Positions 18,355 through 27,569 of a stretch of DNA of 64,000 nucleotides are shown one piece after another. A program made the position numbers and the translations under genes. The DNA lies in contig NZ_JQFW01000057.1 in assembly GCF_000753865.1 (NCBI RefSeq), positions 416,223 to 480,222 of the forward strand, written 5' to 3'. The notes below the pieces were generated by a model. That model worked only from the letters and a program-made list of their open reading frames with translations, was not told where the DNA came from and did no database searches. Source of the DNA: Alteromonas sp. LOR. Its GTDB lineage: Bacteria > Pseudomonadota > Gammaproteobacteria > Enterobacterales > Alteromonadaceae. How positions within the stretch are numbered: the stretch's first letter is position 1; every line of letters begins with the position of its first letter.

Positions 18355-19223
18355 TACTTCAAATCCTGTTGTGTGATGTTTCTGTGTTCGTCTAAATAGA
18401 ATACGGTATCGCATTGCTGAGGAAGCGTACTGAGTGCATGCTCAGTAAGGCGCTGATAGTGTTCAATAAAACGAGCAACCTCCTCATCGTTCATTACGCC
18501 AGCTTTTTCACCTTTAGACGTTTTAGCAAGCTTATGCTCTTGCTCTAAACGCCAATGTAGAACGCTGTCGAAGGAGGGCGCCGCTAGCATTAAACTATAA
18601 TCTATCTTGTTAAAAAGTGTTTGATATTGATTGCCTAATTCGCTGTTAACAAAAGAGCGCCATGTACACAGTGAATCTTCCTCGCTTTCTAGCTCATTAA
18701 CAGGGTGTGTTAACGCTGACGATTCTTGTGGCGAGACGCCCACGCACCAGCCTTCTAAAATAATGACGTCAGGAACAGCGTCCATTACCGGCCACTGAGA
18801 TGTCGGGAAGGGGTTATCTGTGGATTTATCAAACCGTGGGAGCTGTGTACGTTCGCCTTTTTCAAGCATAGAAAACGTATCGAGAGCCAATGATATGTTA
18901 TGGGTGCCCGGTACGCCGCGAGTCTTTAATAGCGGGTGTACCTTTATGGCAAGGGCGTTCCGGTGGTTTTTATCGAGATAAAAATCATCGATTGAAAGAG
19001 AGACCACACGCATGTCGTGCTCAGATTTCAAAAAGGTTTCTATAAAACTTGTGAGTGTAGACTTTCCAGAGCCTTGGCAACCATTAATACCCACAATGAA
19101 TGGTTTTTTTGCACTTTTTTGGTGCTTTAGTAACTGTTCACAGAGTGGGATGAACCACATTTGTGCAGTGTCTGCGTAACTACTTGGCAGATGATGGGCT
19201 GTTAAAAAGCCATGTATATCCAT
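18354..19223 (-). CDS. P-loop glycerate kinase
   Basis: A 289-residue kinase related to plant-type D-glycerate 3-kinase and the uridine kinase/phosphoribulokinase fold. Walker A is GINGCQGSGKST (residues 45-56); SIDDFYLDKNHR, TRGVPGTHN and the LEGWCVG strand are typical of the family. It phosphorylates glycerate, so it can return glycerate released by the phosphorylase to phosphoglycerate. It is the first gene of the operon. Its AUG lies within the 3' arm of an 18-base inverted repeat, which could control translation or transcription. Confidence 0.88.
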   Translation of the reverse strand: MDIHGFLTAHHLPSSYADTAQMWFIPLCEQLLKHQKSAKKPFIVGINGCQGSGKSTLTSFIETFLKSEHDMRVVSLSIDDFYLDKNHRNALAIKVHPLLKTRGVPGTHNISLALDTFSMLEKGERTQLPRFDKSTDNPFPTSQWPVMDAVPDVIILEGWCVGVSPQESSALTHPVNELESEEDSLCTWRSFVNSELGNQYQTLFNKIDYSLMLAAPSFDSVLHWRLEQEHKLAKTSKGEKAGVMNDEEVARFIEHYQRLTEHALSTLPQQCDTVFYLDEHRNITQQDLK

Positions 19224-19280
19224 GTTGTCACCCTAATCAATACAGAATTAGCACTCCATAGCTGATTAGGGTTACAACAT
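19222..19280 (-). promoter_or_regulatory. Long interrupted inverted repeat over the first start codon of the glucosylglycerate operon
   Basis: Arms at 19222-19239 and 19263-19280 match at 17 of 18 positions (core ACCCTAATCA with TGATTAGGGT, outer ATGTTGT with ACAACAT), separated by 23 bases. On the minus strand the 3' arm holds the SD-like AGGGTGA and the first two bases of the kinase AUG. If transcription starts upstream of both arms, the RNA can hide the start; if it starts inside, the dyad is more likely a repressor site. Confidence 0.85.
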
Positions 19281-19307
19281 CTATGCCAACAAAGCGATTA
19301 ACTTCAA
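19279..19307 (-). promoter_or_regulatory. Weak candidate promoter of the glucosylglycerate operon
   Basis: On the minus strand TTGAAG (19307-19302), a 17-base spacer and ATAGAT (19284-19279). The match is poor, and the -10 element touches the inverted repeat. The operon could also be read from cmoA-cmoB. Confidence 0.3.
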
Positions 19308-19318
19308 GATGAGCGCAA

Positions 19319-20302
19319 TTACTTTTTGTTAGCGACGATAACGGCTCGTTGTGGTGCAGGGTAGCCCTCGATGGTGCGGGTAATATCTGCCGGATTGAGA
19401 AAATCTTTCAATGACTGAGTTTCCATCCATTCCGTAGAGCGCTGTTCATCAAGGGTAGTGTGGTTGATATCCACCACACGTATATTTTCAAATCCAAGGC
19501 GCTCCAGCCACACCATCAGTGCTTTCGCACTGGGAAGAAACCAAACATTGCGCATTTGTGCGTAGCGCTCACCTGCCATAAGTACTGTGGTTTCATCACC
19601 ATCAACAACGAGGGTTTCTAACACTAATTCACCGCCCTTGCGCAGCTGGTCTTTCAATTGAGTAAGAAACTGCATGGGGTCTTTGCGGTGATAGAGGACT
19701 CCCATTGAAAACACAGTGTCGAAAGCGTTAAGCGGTTGCATATCTTCAATGCCAAGGGGTAAAAAATGAATATTTCGTTGTCCAATAAAATGCTTAATGG
19801 CTTGAAACTGAATTAGAAACAGCTGTGTGGGGTCGATACCATAAACACCGGATGCGTCTTCGCCCAGCATTCTCCACATGTGATAGCCACTGCCACATCC
19901 CACATCGAGCACGTGTCGGTTTTTAAGTGGCGCGATATGAGGTACCACGCGATCCCACTTCCAATCAGAGCGCCATTCCGTATCAATATGAATATCGTGT
20001 ACGAAAAAAGGGCCTTTACGCCACGGCATAAATTGTTTCATTAATCCGCTGATTTGCTTTTGGGTGTATTCATTAATATCAGCAGCATTACCTATAGTAA
20101 CACTGCTGTTCAAGTCGATAGCACTGGGTGGTGTCTGCGGCAACTTTGCAAGAAGGCGGCACCACTTATCGAACTCACCATGTTTATTGTGTTGCTGCCA
20201 GGTGTTGAGCTGTGAAGGAAGTGTTTGAAGCCACGCTGAAAGAGGGCTATCTAACAGAGATTTATAGCAGTCGTTAAACCAAGTCTGCGCTAATTTGCTC
20301 AT
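19319..20302 (-). CDS. cmoB: tRNA U34 carboxymethyltransferase
   Basis: A 327-residue SAM-type enzyme that uses carboxy-SAM to convert 5-hydroxyuridine at tRNA position 34 to cmo5U, widening wobble decoding. Family-specific N-terminal segment PWRKGPFF precedes WRSDWKWDR, and the SAM-fold motif is VLDVGCGSGYHMWRM. FSMGVLYHRKDP is also CmoB-like. It follows cmoA by 107 bases on the same strand, and the pair works in sequence (CmoA makes carboxy-SAM). The glycerate kinase gene lies 95 bases downstream. Confidence 0.95.
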   Translation of the reverse strand: MSKLAQTWFNDCYKSLLDSPLSAWLQTLPSQLNTWQQHNKHGEFDKWCRLLAKLPQTPPSAIDLNSSVTIGNAADINEYTQKQISGLMKQFMPWRKGPFFVHDIHIDTEWRSDWKWDRVVPHIAPLKNRHVLDVGCGSGYHMWRMLGEDASGVYGIDPTQLFLIQFQAIKHFIGQRNIHFLPLGIEDMQPLNAFDTVFSMGVLYHRKDPMQFLTQLKDQLRKGGELVLETLVVDGDETTVLMAGERYAQMRNVWFLPSAKALMVWLERLGFENIRVVDINHTTLDEQRSTEWMETQSLKDFLNPADITRTIEGYPAPQRAVIVANKK

Positions 20303-20409
20303 TGTGTTCTCGTTGTGCTCTTAATGTATTAAACGTTGATAACGCCATGTGTAGCTAAAAGAAATGGTGAGTGCCAATAAAGTGGTGCAAGTAACTTAAG
20401 GCTGTACAC

Positions 20410-21141
20410 CTATCGCTTAATGGCAACAATAGACGTGAAGTTGTAGCACTTAAACCACATCACTACTTCATCAAAGCCAGCATTGCTTAGCCTTTGCTCG
20501 TGCTCTGCATACGTATCGGTCAACATGACCTTTTCTAGCGAGGCACGTTTTTGACTGACTTCTAACTCGCTGTAGCCATTATTGCGCTTGAATTGATGAT
20601 GTAAGTCGATCAATAGCTCATTCCCAGCCACTGAAGGGTGGCGAATTTTTTCAGAAAGAACCAGTATGCCCCCAGGATTCAAGCCGTCAAAAATTCGTTT
20701 AAGCAGACTCTTCCTATCCGCAGGGGGAATAAATTGCAAAGTGAAATTCATTATCACCATAGATGCATTATCTATCTGAATGTCCTGGGCCATTCCTTGT
20801 TCAACCCTAACAGGATTTGGCAATGAAAAGGTTTGTACAATCCGCTTGCAGCGGTCAACCATTGCCTCAGAGCTATCAATGCCGATAATTTCACAGGACT
20901 TCTTTTCTGTTGCTCTTGCCACCGATAAACTTGCAGCGCCAAGAGAGCAGCCCAAGTCATAAACACGGCTACCATCGGTTACTTTCATTGCAGCAAGTTC
21001 ACCAATAGCATAAATAATAGATTCATAGCCCGGCACCGAGCGTTGAATCATATCTGGAAACACATCAACCACTGACTCATCAAATTTAAAGTCGGTGACT
21101 TTGTTCAGCGGGGCGGCAAAAATGTTGTCGTGTTTCTTCAC
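20410..21141 (-). CDS. cmoA: Carboxy-S-adenosyl-L-methionine synthase
   Basis: CmoA converts SAM and prephenate to carboxy-SAM for CmoB. I favour a GTG start at 21141 (protein of 243 residues, beginning KKHDNIFAAPL) over the upstream ATG at 21201, because AGAGAAA lies just before it and E. coli CmoA (247 residues) starts at the equivalent place. Motifs are FPDMIQRSVPGYE, the SAM loop VYDLGCSLGAASLSVAR and NFTLQFIPP. It is divergent from the response regulator gene; the two share a short promoter region. Confidence 0.93.
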   Translation of the reverse strand: MKKHDNIFAAPLNKVTDFKFDESVVDVFPDMIQRSVPGYESIIYAIGELAAMKVTDGSRVYDLGCSLGAASLSVARATEKKSCEIIGIDSSEAMVDRCKRIVQTFSLPNPVRVEQGMAQDIQIDNASMVIMNFTLQFIPPADRKSLLKRIFDGLNPGGILVLSEKIRHPSVAGNELLIDLHHQFKRNNGYSELEVSQKRASLEKVMLTDTYAEHEQRLSNAGFDEVVMWFKCYNFTSIVAIKR

Positions 21142-21314
21142 GTATTTCTCTTGGTTTTGAATCTGGACGTTCAATTTTACCGTTTGAAACGGAAATGCCA
21201 AACCAAAACGTAAAATATATACTGAATTTACAGGTTTTTTGCGGTTAAGGGGTTTTAGTAACTAGCCTAAAGTATTAATCTATACCCATATTATAAAAAG
21301 GACGTAGTACGTTA

Positions 21315-21950
21315 ATGACTAGAATCTTAATTGCAGACGATCATCCGTTGTTTCGAGAAGCATTGAGTGGTGCGCTTACCCCTTATTTCGAAAATGCTCA
21401 AATCGTCGAAGCGGAAAGCTTAGAGACTGCCCAAGACAGACTTAGCGAATATGATGATATCAAGCTTGTACTTCTCGATTTGAATATGCCTGGTGGCGAA
21501 TACTTCAATGGGTTAATTACGCTGAGAGAGCAATACCCGAATATCCCAGTTGGTGTCATTTCTGGTAGCGACGGTGTTGAAGTTGTTGCTCAAGTTATGA
21601 GTTTAGGTGCTCAGGGCTTTATTCCTAAAGTATCTGCAACACGAGAAATTGCGCAAGCTATTGTCGATATGATTGCTGGCAAAAAGTGGCTACCTGCTGG
21701 CGTAGGTGAGCAACTTGAAAAAGTGGATGATGAGCTTAAAGTATTGCTGCAAAGATTCAGAGAATTAACGCCTAAGCAAATTCAAGTACTCTCATACTTG
21801 CGTGCAGGTCTTATGAATAAGCAAATCGCTCATGAGATGAACGTGACTGAAGCCACTATTAAAGCGCACATAAGTGCAATACTTCGCAAGTTAGAGATTA
21901 ATACTCGTACTCAAGCGGTGTTATTAATGGATAAACTTCAGCTTAGCTAA
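21315..21950 (+). CDS. Orphan LuxR/NarL-family response regulator
   Basis: A 211-residue two-domain regulator. The receiver domain has the acidic pair in ILIADDHPLF and the phospho-acceptor D55 in LVLLDLNMPGG; the GerE-type HTH runs from about residue 145 (ELTPKQIQVLSYLRAGLMNKQIA) to the end. No sensor kinase gene lies next to it. Relatives with this layout in marine gammaproteobacteria and Pseudomonas are tied to acetate or ethanol oxidation; a link here to the fadE gene downstream is possible but unproved. A terminator isolates it. Confidence 0.9.
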   Translation: MTRILIADDHPLFREALSGALTPYFENAQIVEAESLETAQDRLSEYDDIKLVLLDLNMPGGEYFNGLITLREQYPNIPVGVISGSDGVEVVAQVMSLGAQGFIPKVSATREIAQAIVDMIAGKKWLPAGVGEQLEKVDDELKVLLQRFRELTPKQIQVLSYLRAGLMNKQIAHEMNVTEATIKAHISAILRKLEINTRTQAVLLMDKLQLS

Positions 21951-22054
21951 TATAAGAGCTAGCACTTGAGCTAAAAAGTGCGCGGCTAGTGCTTAAAGTA
22001 AAATGAGAACAAAGCCAATTTGGCGTGAGCCCACTAGCGAAGCAATTTAAAAAG

Positions 22055-22080
22055 AACCGAACTTTACGTTCGGTTTTTTT
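22055..22080 (+). terminator. Rho-independent terminator of the response regulator gene
   Basis: An 8-bp stem, AACCGAAC with GTTCGGTT, loop TTTAC, then a T run. Confidence 0.9.
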
Positions 22081-22159
22081 ATGCCTCTCGCTTTATGCTT
22101 AAAACTTTATGCCTCATTTGTATGTCTTAGGTAAGGGACAGGTATTAAAACACAGAGAT

Positions 22160-22186
22160 AAAAAAGGCCGCTGTAGTAGCGGCCTT
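22160..22186 (-). terminator. Rho-independent terminator of fadE
   Basis: On the minus strand AAGGCCGCT pairs with AGCGGCCTT around a 5-base loop and runs into T bases. It lies 44 bases after the fadE stop. Confidence 0.9.
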
Positions 22187-22204
22187 GTTTTTAAAAAGAA
22201 GTAC

Positions 22205-22228
22205 CTAAAGCAATAGCTAAAGCAATAG
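22205..22228. repeat. Perfect 12-bp tandem duplication next to the fadE stop codon
   Basis: CTAAAGCAATAG at 22205-22216 is repeated exactly at 22217-22228, one base before the fadE stop codon. Confidence 0.9.
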
Positions 22229-22229
22229 G

Positions 22230-24692
22230 CTAGGCAGCCTTGCCGCTTCGTTTCTTCGCGGCACTTGTTGAATTTATCTTAGCCACAAGTTCTTCGTGGT
22301 CAAAGTCGTCAACGTTAATAGTGCGCAGTCTTCCGGCTTCCGTTTTGTGCAGTAACTCAGCTTCAGCTTTATCAATTATACCTTCAGCTAAGGCTTCATC
22401 TGCTAACACGTCCAAACGAGTAAATGGAAGTTTTGCTTTCTTATGCTTACAAATGCGGTCAAACACAGGCTCGCTTAGTAACACATCATCAAGCGTTTGC
22501 TCAAGGTCGCCGAACAGGCTACCGTCTTCACGGCTTAGGTATTGACCATAACCTAGACGGCTACGTGCTGATGACGGCGTCTGAAGCATTTTAGCAATCG
22601 CATGTTCAGTTTTATCTGAAGGTTTACCAACACGACGTCCCACAGGAAGCACCATTACGCGTAACGCTACTGCAATGGCTCTGTTAGGGAAGTTAGCAAG
22701 GAAGTCTTCGATAGCTGTTTCTATATCGTGCAATGTGTTTTGCATTGCCCAATGTAGAAGAGGGAGGTCTTCCTTTAAACGACCGTCTTCATCGAAGCGC
22801 TTCAGCGTTGTGCTGCCCATATAGATACCGCTTAGAATATCACCCAAACGAGCAGACAAACGTTCGCGACGTTTAAGATCGCCACCCAGTACACCCATAG
22901 ACACATCTGTTAGTAGCGCTAAGTTTGCACTGTAACCTTGCATTAGTTTGTAATAGCGTGCTGTTTCGTCGGTAAATGGGGCACTGCTGAATGCTCCATT
23001 CGTTAGCGAGAACCAAATACTGCGAACAGTATTTGCTACCGCAAAACCAATGTGACCAAATACGGCTTTGTCGAAAGCAACAAGTGCGTCTTTCTTATCT
23101 TCAATTGCAGCAGCTTGAAGTTCTTTCAACACAAATGGATGACAGCGCATTGCGCCTTGGCCGAATATCATCATGTTGCGGGTAAGAATATTAGCGCCCT
23201 CAACGGTGATTGAAATTGGAACACCTTGATACCCACGACCTAGGTAGTTATTGGGGCCAAGCATAACGCCTTTACCACCATGAACGTCCATGGAATCGTC
23301 CATGACTTGACGCATTTTTTCCGTCAAATGGTATTTACATATCGCTGAGATAACAGAAGGCTTTTCGCCAAGGTCTACACCCACCGTAGAAAAGCGGGTT
23401 ACGCCGTCCATCAGGTAAGCATTACCACCAATGCGTGCTAGCATCTCTTCAACGCCTTCCATATGACCAACTGGCATACGGAACTGGCGACGAATTCGCG
23501 CATAAGCACCTGTAGCAAGCGATACTGATTTAGCACCACCTGCAGCAGAAGAAGGTAGGGTAATACAACGACCAACAGATAAGCATTCCATCAGCATACG
23601 CCATCCACGACCAGCCATTGAAGGCCCACCGATGATGTAGTCAATAGGGACGAAAATATCGTTGCCCTTCACCGGACCATTTTGAAATGGTGTATTAAGT
23701 GGGAAGTGACGACGACCAATTTCTAATCCCTTCGTATCGCGAGGAATAAGCGCACAGGTAATGCCTGGGTCGGCATTATCGCCAAGCAAACCATCTGGAT
23801 CTTTCAGTTTAAATGCAAGGCCGATAACCGTAGCAACTGGTGCGAGGGTGATATAACGCTTACTAAACGTAAGGCGCATACCTAACACTTCTTCACCGTT
23901 AAACTCGCCCTTACACACTATACCAACGTCTGGAATAGCGCCAGCATCTGAGCCCGCCTCTGGACCCGTTAGCGCGAAACATGGAATTTCGTCACCAGCG
24001 GCAAGTCTGGGTAAATAATGGTCTTGCTGCTCTTTAGTACCATAGTGCTGTAGTAGCTCACCTGGACCTAATGAGTTAGGTACACCTACCGTACTTGAAA
24101 GGACAGCACTAACACCTGCCAGTTTCTGTAAAACACGAGACTGAGCAAATGCCGAGAAATCTAAACCGCCATATTCTTTCTTAATGATCATAGCGAAGAA
24201 TTTATGATCTTTAAGGAACTGCCAAATTTCAGGAGGCAGATCGGCGTCTTTATGGTTGATTTGCCATTCGTCCACCATAGAACATACTTCTTCACATGGT
24301 CCGTCTAGGAACGCCTGTTCTTCTGCGGTTAAACGGCCTTTAGGGATGCGGTGTAGCTTGTCCCAATCTGGCTTGCCACTGAATATATCGCCATCCCACC
24401 AAACAGTACCGGCATCGATAGCTTCTTGTTCAGTACTCGACATTTCAGGCATTACCTTGCGATAGAATGCCAATAATTTCTTCGAGATGTGCTGTTGTCT
24501 AATATTCGACAGCGTGAAAGGGAGTGTGAGTGCTAAATACACTACCCAGCCTATAAGACCAATGTCACCAAAAAAGGTGCCTAAAACCATGACGCCTGCA
24601 CCCATGGCAACTGCTGTTACCAAGCTAGTGCGCTGATAGCTAGCGACTGCTAGTGTCACAACGACCAGTAAAAACCATATAAAATCTGCCAT
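22230..24692 (-). CDS. fadE: Membrane-associated acyl-CoA dehydrogenase
   Basis: An 820-residue protein close in length to E. coli FadE (814), with two or three N-terminal hydrophobic segments ([27 protein letters not shown]), an FAD-dependent acyl-CoA dehydrogenase core and a long C-terminal extension. Core marks are [13 protein letters not shown], the glycine-rich [12 protein letters not shown] and [12 protein letters not shown]. It makes the first oxidation of fatty acid beta-oxidation, producing trans-2-enoyl-CoA. AGGAG precedes the start. A FadR-like box lies about 110 bases upstream. Confidence 0.95.
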   Translation of the reverse strand: MADFIWFLLVVVTLAVASYQRTSLVTAVAMGAGVMVLGTFFGDIGLIGWVVYLALTLPFTLSNIRQQHISKKLLAFYRKVMPEMSSTEQEAIDAGTVWWDGDIFSGKPDWDKLHRIPKGRLTAEEQAFLDGPCEEVCSMVDEWQINHKDADLPPEIWQFLKDHKFFAMIIKKEYGGLDFSAFAQSRVLQKLAGVSAVLSSTVGVPNSLGPGELLQHYGTKEQQDHYLPRLAAGDEIPCFALTGPEAGSDAGAIPDVGIVCKGEFNGEEVLGMRLTFSKRYITLAPVATVIGLAFKLKDPDGLLGDNADPGITCALIPRDTKGLEIGRRHFPLNTPFQNGPVKGNDIFVPIDYIIGGPSMAGRGWRMLMECLSVGRCITLPSSAAGGAKSVSLATGAYARIRRQFRMPVGHMEGVEEMLARIGGNAYLMDGVTRFSTVGVDLGEKPSVISAICKYHLTEKMRQVMDDSMDVHGGKGVMLGPNNYLGRGYQGVPISITVEGANILTRNMMIFGQGAMRCHPFVLKELQAAAIEDKKDALVAFDKAVFGHIGFAVANTVRSIWFSLTNGAFSSAPFTDETARYYKLMQGYSANLALLTDVSMGVLGGDLKRRERLSARLGDILSGIYMGSTTLKRFDEDGRLKEDLPLLHWAMQNTLHDIETAIEDFLANFPNRAIAVALRVMVLPVGRRVGKPSDKTEHAIAKMLQTPSSARSRLGYGQYLSREDGSLFGDLEQTLDDVLLSEPVFDRICKHKKAKLPFTRLDVLADEALAEGIIDKAEAELLHKTEAGRLRTINVDDFDHEELVAKINSTSAAKKRSGKAA

Positions 24693-25025
24693 ACATCACT
24701 CCTGAAAGGCCTTGAATAATACACTTGTCTGACATTTTGAACGATGGAGCTTGGCTTATTCGTGTTTAGTTGCCTAAAGCCATGTTCTTTAAACTGCATT
24801 TTGAGGTCAGACCAGCATGCCCTAAACGTATTATTTAATGGCCGAAAGATCAAGATTTTTACATGAATAATCTACTAATCACGGCGTAAATAATAGGCGG
24901 TTAATTAAAGTATAGCGGTTACTGAAAAATTCAGATCAAAACCCACAGCGACGATAGGGACATACCTCCCTTAATTATGCCCCTTTGGTAAAGTCCAATT
25001 TACGATAATAAGAGCGCAATGATTG
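24693..25025. other. Intergenic region upstream of fadE
   Basis: About 330 bases with no credible gene. It holds the fadE ribosome binding site, a FadR-like box (24802-24816) and AT-rich DNA around 24840-24930 that could carry the promoter. Confidence 0.5.
24802..24816 (-). promoter_or_regulatory. Putative FadR operator upstream of fadE
   Basis: The minus strand reads GCTGGTCTGACCTCA, close to the enterobacterial FadR core CTGGTCNGACC. Its position upstream of an acyl-CoA dehydrogenase gene supports the call. It is a by-eye match to one consensus; PsrA is the other fatty-acid regulator known in this order. Confidence 0.6.
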
Positions 25026-25050
25026 AAAAAGGCCGCAGATAGCGGCCTTT
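25026..25050 (-). terminator. Rho-independent terminator of the purM-purN-DUF3108 operon
   Basis: GGCCGC pairs with GCGGCC around a 5-base loop, flanked by A and T runs that pair to extend the stem; on the minus strand it ends in T bases. Confidence 0.85.
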
Positions 25051-25076
25051 GGAGGGGGAAAAGAGGTAGGCTAAAA

Positions 25077-25109
25077 AGCTCATTCAAAGTTCATTCAGGG
25101 CTCATTGAC
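25077..25109. repeat. Three short tandem units (10-12 bp) downstream of the DUF3108 gene
   Basis: AGCTCATTCAA, AGTTCATTCAGG and GCTCATTGAC follow one another between the terminator and the DUF3108 stop. Confidence 0.65.
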
Positions 25110-25166
25110 TAAAGCCCAATTGCCAAGGCGAACTAAACAAAGCTTTGCCCCATGTAGAACAATGAG

Positions 25167-25919
25167 CTAAAGCATTTCAAATGCTTTTAATTTGATATCG
25201 CCTTGTTCTTCGCCTTCTTTAAATTGTTGTAATCTAACCAGGGCATAGTCTAATGAAGGTGCAAACCAAGCAAAAGTTTCACGCTTTTTAGAATCGCGGA
25301 TTAATTTCACTTTCACTGTTTTTAAATCGCCGTAGGGTAATTTCAACGTTTCGTTGTCTACAACCTCAACGCCGTATTGACGACGCTGACCACGATAGTT
25401 AATAAAGTCGTAAGTCAGTGATGTTTTACCTTTAGCCAGTTGTTTGGCTAAATCTAAACGGTAAATTTGGTTATCAAACTCACCATCCCATTCAAACGCA
25501 TTGCCATTATCAACGGTTATTTTGCCTTTACCCTGATGACTGAAAGACACTTCTAATGATTTATCTGGGCCGGTACCCGAGCGGCTATAATAGTACTCAG
25601 ATGGTACGATATTATCGCCCTGAATTAGAAATATTGAATGTTCACTGCGTTTATCAGAGAGGAAAAACTTCGATACTTTAGAAGTATAAATAAGCGAATA
25701 TTTCTCTTCGCCTAATTGGGAGAGCTCGATGGAGGCTTGACCCACATCGTCACCCCACTTATATGCTGTGTAGGTGGCTTTATAAGGCTCAATAGTCAGC
25801 GATGTATCAGCGAATGCATTCGCTGATACCCCACTCAATGAAATAAATAGCGTCGCTAATACGTTTTTTGCTAGCGCATTACTCGTTCGCATAACCTGTT
25901 TCTGGAAGCTCTTGCTCAT
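25167..25919 (-). CDS. DUF3108 periplasmic protein
   Basis: A 250-residue protein with a signal peptide (hydrophobic NVLATLFISLSGVSANAFA, cleavage before DTS) and a beta-rich body. Segments such as YKATYTAYKWGDDVGQAS, SRSGTGPDKSLEVSF and LPYGDLKTVKVKL match the DUF3108 pattern seen beside purN in many gammaproteobacteria. Function unknown. It overlaps purN; the start may be 25919 or the ATG at 25892, and neither has a convincing ribosome binding site, so coupling to purN is likely. A terminator follows. Confidence 0.85.
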   Translation of the reverse strand: MSKSFQKQVMRTSNALAKNVLATLFISLSGVSANAFADTSLTIEPYKATYTAYKWGDDVGQASIELSQLGEEKYSLIYTSKVSKFFLSDKRSEHSIFLIQGDNIVPSEYYYSRSGTGPDKSLEVSFSHQGKGKITVDNGNAFEWDGEFDNQIYRLDLAKQLAKGKTSLTYDFINYRGQRRQYGVEVVDNETLKLPYGDLKTVKVKLIRDSKKRETFAWFAPSLDYALVRLQQFKEGEEQGDIKLKAFEML

Positions 25920-26529
25920 CTAAGATAGCCTTATTGTCTCGCATCGATAACCTGCCTGCGCTAAACCAGCCCAGAACAAGAGGGTAAATACGCCTCTCTT
26001 GCTCCTGTACACGCTCAGCTAAGTCGCTTGCAACGTCATCTTCAAACACTGGCACTCTGCATTGAATAATAACAGGGCCGCCGTCGAGTTCTGGTGTCAC
26101 AAAGTGAACACTAACCCCGTGTTCCTCGTCACCGTTATCGATAGCACGCTGATGTGTATGTAAACCTTTGTACTTAGGCAACAATGATGGATGAATGTTC
26201 ACTAATTTTCCAGCGAATGCATCAACAAATTCAGGGGTGAGTATTCGCATGAAACCTGCAAGAACCACACAATCTGCACCGAAGGCCTCAATCTGCGCTC
26301 TTAAAGCGGCGTCGTAGGAGGCTCTGTCGTCAAAGTCGGTGTGGTCAAGACAGATGGCGTCAATACCGGCATCTGCTGCTCGCTCTAATCCATAAGCATT
26401 TGGACGGTTACTGATAACGCCGCATACTACGGCATTGAGTCGACCGGCAGCAATTGCATCGATAATCGCCTGCAAATTACTACCATTACCAGAAATGAGT
26501 ACGCAAAGTTTTGTCACAGTGCTGCTCAC
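25879..26529 (-). CDS. purN: Phosphoribosylglycinamide formyltransferase 1
   Basis: A 216-residue enzyme transferring the formyl group of 10-formyl-THF to GAR, the third step of purine synthesis. Seen are the phosphate loop [25 protein letters not shown], the catalytic Asn-His in [21 protein letters not shown] and the catalytic Asp in ELDGGPVI. Its start overlaps the purM stop by four bases (ATGA). The order purM-purN is conserved across gammaproteobacteria. Confidence 0.96.
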   Translation of the reverse strand: MSSTVTKLCVLISGNGSNLQAIIDAIAAGRLNAVVCGVISNRPNAYGLERAADAGIDAICLDHTDFDDRASYDAALRAQIEAFGADCVVLAGFMRILTPEFVDAFAGKLVNIHPSLLPKYKGLHTHQRAIDNGDEEHGVSVHFVTPELDGGPVIIQCRVPVFEDDVASDLAERVQEQERRIYPLVLGWFSAGRLSMRDNKAILDEQELPETGYANE

Positions 26530-27569
26530 CCGTTTATCTCTACTTGTTCACCGTCGCTATCTTTTGCTTCGATGGTACCAATAAGCCATGCATTCTCACC
26601 CTGACTGTTTAGTATTTCCAGTGAGCTCTCAACATCGCCTTCGTCAACAACGATAACCAAGCCAACGCCACAGTTAAAGGTGCGATACATTTCATGACGA
26701 GTGACATTACCTTGAGTTTGTAACCAAGAAAAAATCTCTGGCCATTCCCAAGTGCTTTCGTCAATAACAACTTTTGCATCGTCAGGAAGCACGCGAGGAA
26801 TATTTTCCCAGAAGCCGCCACCGGTAATGTGCGATATTGCACTCACTTTAATTTGCTCTAACAGAGTAAGCACAGACTTAACATAGATGCGTGTGGGCTC
26901 AAGAAGGTGATCGATAATAGGCTTGCCGTTTAACTCGGCATCAACGTCGGCTTCACTCACTTCTATAATTTTACGCACTAAGGAGTACCCATTAGAGTGG
27001 GGGCCTGATGAGCCCAAGGCTATCAACTTTTGCCCTGGCTTAACGGTTGTTCCGTCAATGACGTTTTCTGCTTCAACAACACCCACACAGAATCCAGCAA
27101 TATCGTAGTCGCCGCCGTGATACATCCCAGGCATTTCGGCGGTTTCACCACCAATAAGTGCACAGCCTGCTAGTTCACAGCCTGCGCCAATACCAGTCAC
27201 TACCGACGCTGCAACATCTATATCTAACTTGCCTGTCGCGTAATAATCAAGGAAGAACAGCGGCTCTGCGCCTTGAACAATGAGGTCGTTAACACACATG
27301 GCTACTAGGTCGATACCTACGCCATCATGGCGATTCGCGTCCATAGCCACGCGAAGCTTAGTACCTACGCCATCGGTTCCAGAAACAAGCAGTGGTTTTT
27401 TGTATTTAGTAGGTAACTCACATAACGCGCCAAAACCACCTAAATTACCTTTCACTTCAGGTCGGTGGGTTTTTTTAGTGACTGATTTGATGCGCTCTAC
27501 AAGTTGATTTCCTGCGTCAATATCTACGCCTGCGTCTTTGTAGCTTAAAGAGGTTTTATTTTCGCTCAC
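26526..27569 (-). CDS. purM: Phosphoribosylformylglycinamidine cyclo-ligase (AIR synthetase)
   Basis: A 347-residue ATP-dependent cyclase making AIR from FGAM, the fifth step of purine synthesis. Family segments are [13 protein letters not shown] at the N-terminus, [45 protein letters not shown] and [15 protein letters not shown]. The start codon is GTG at 27569 with AGGG upstream. A 7-bp hairpin (GGTAGAA with TTCTACC, 27591-27613) sits in the leader; I saw no clear PurR box. Confidence 0.96.
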   Translation of the reverse strand: MSENKTSLSYKDAGVDIDAGNQLVERIKSVTKKTHRPEVKGNLGGFGALCELPTKYKKPLLVSGTDGVGTKLRVAMDANRHDGVGIDLVAMCVNDLIVQGAEPLFFLDYYATGKLDIDVAASVVTGIGAGCELAGCALIGGETAEMPGMYHGGDYDIAGFCVGVVEAENVIDGTTVKPGQKLIALGSSGPHSNGYSLVRKIIEVSEADVDAELNGKPIIDHLLEPTRIYVKSVLTLLEQIKVSAISHITGGGFWENIPRVLPDDAKVVIDESTWEWPEIFSWLQTQGNVTRHEMYRTFNCGVGLVIVVDEGDVESSLEILNSQGENAWLIGTIEAKDSDGEQVEING

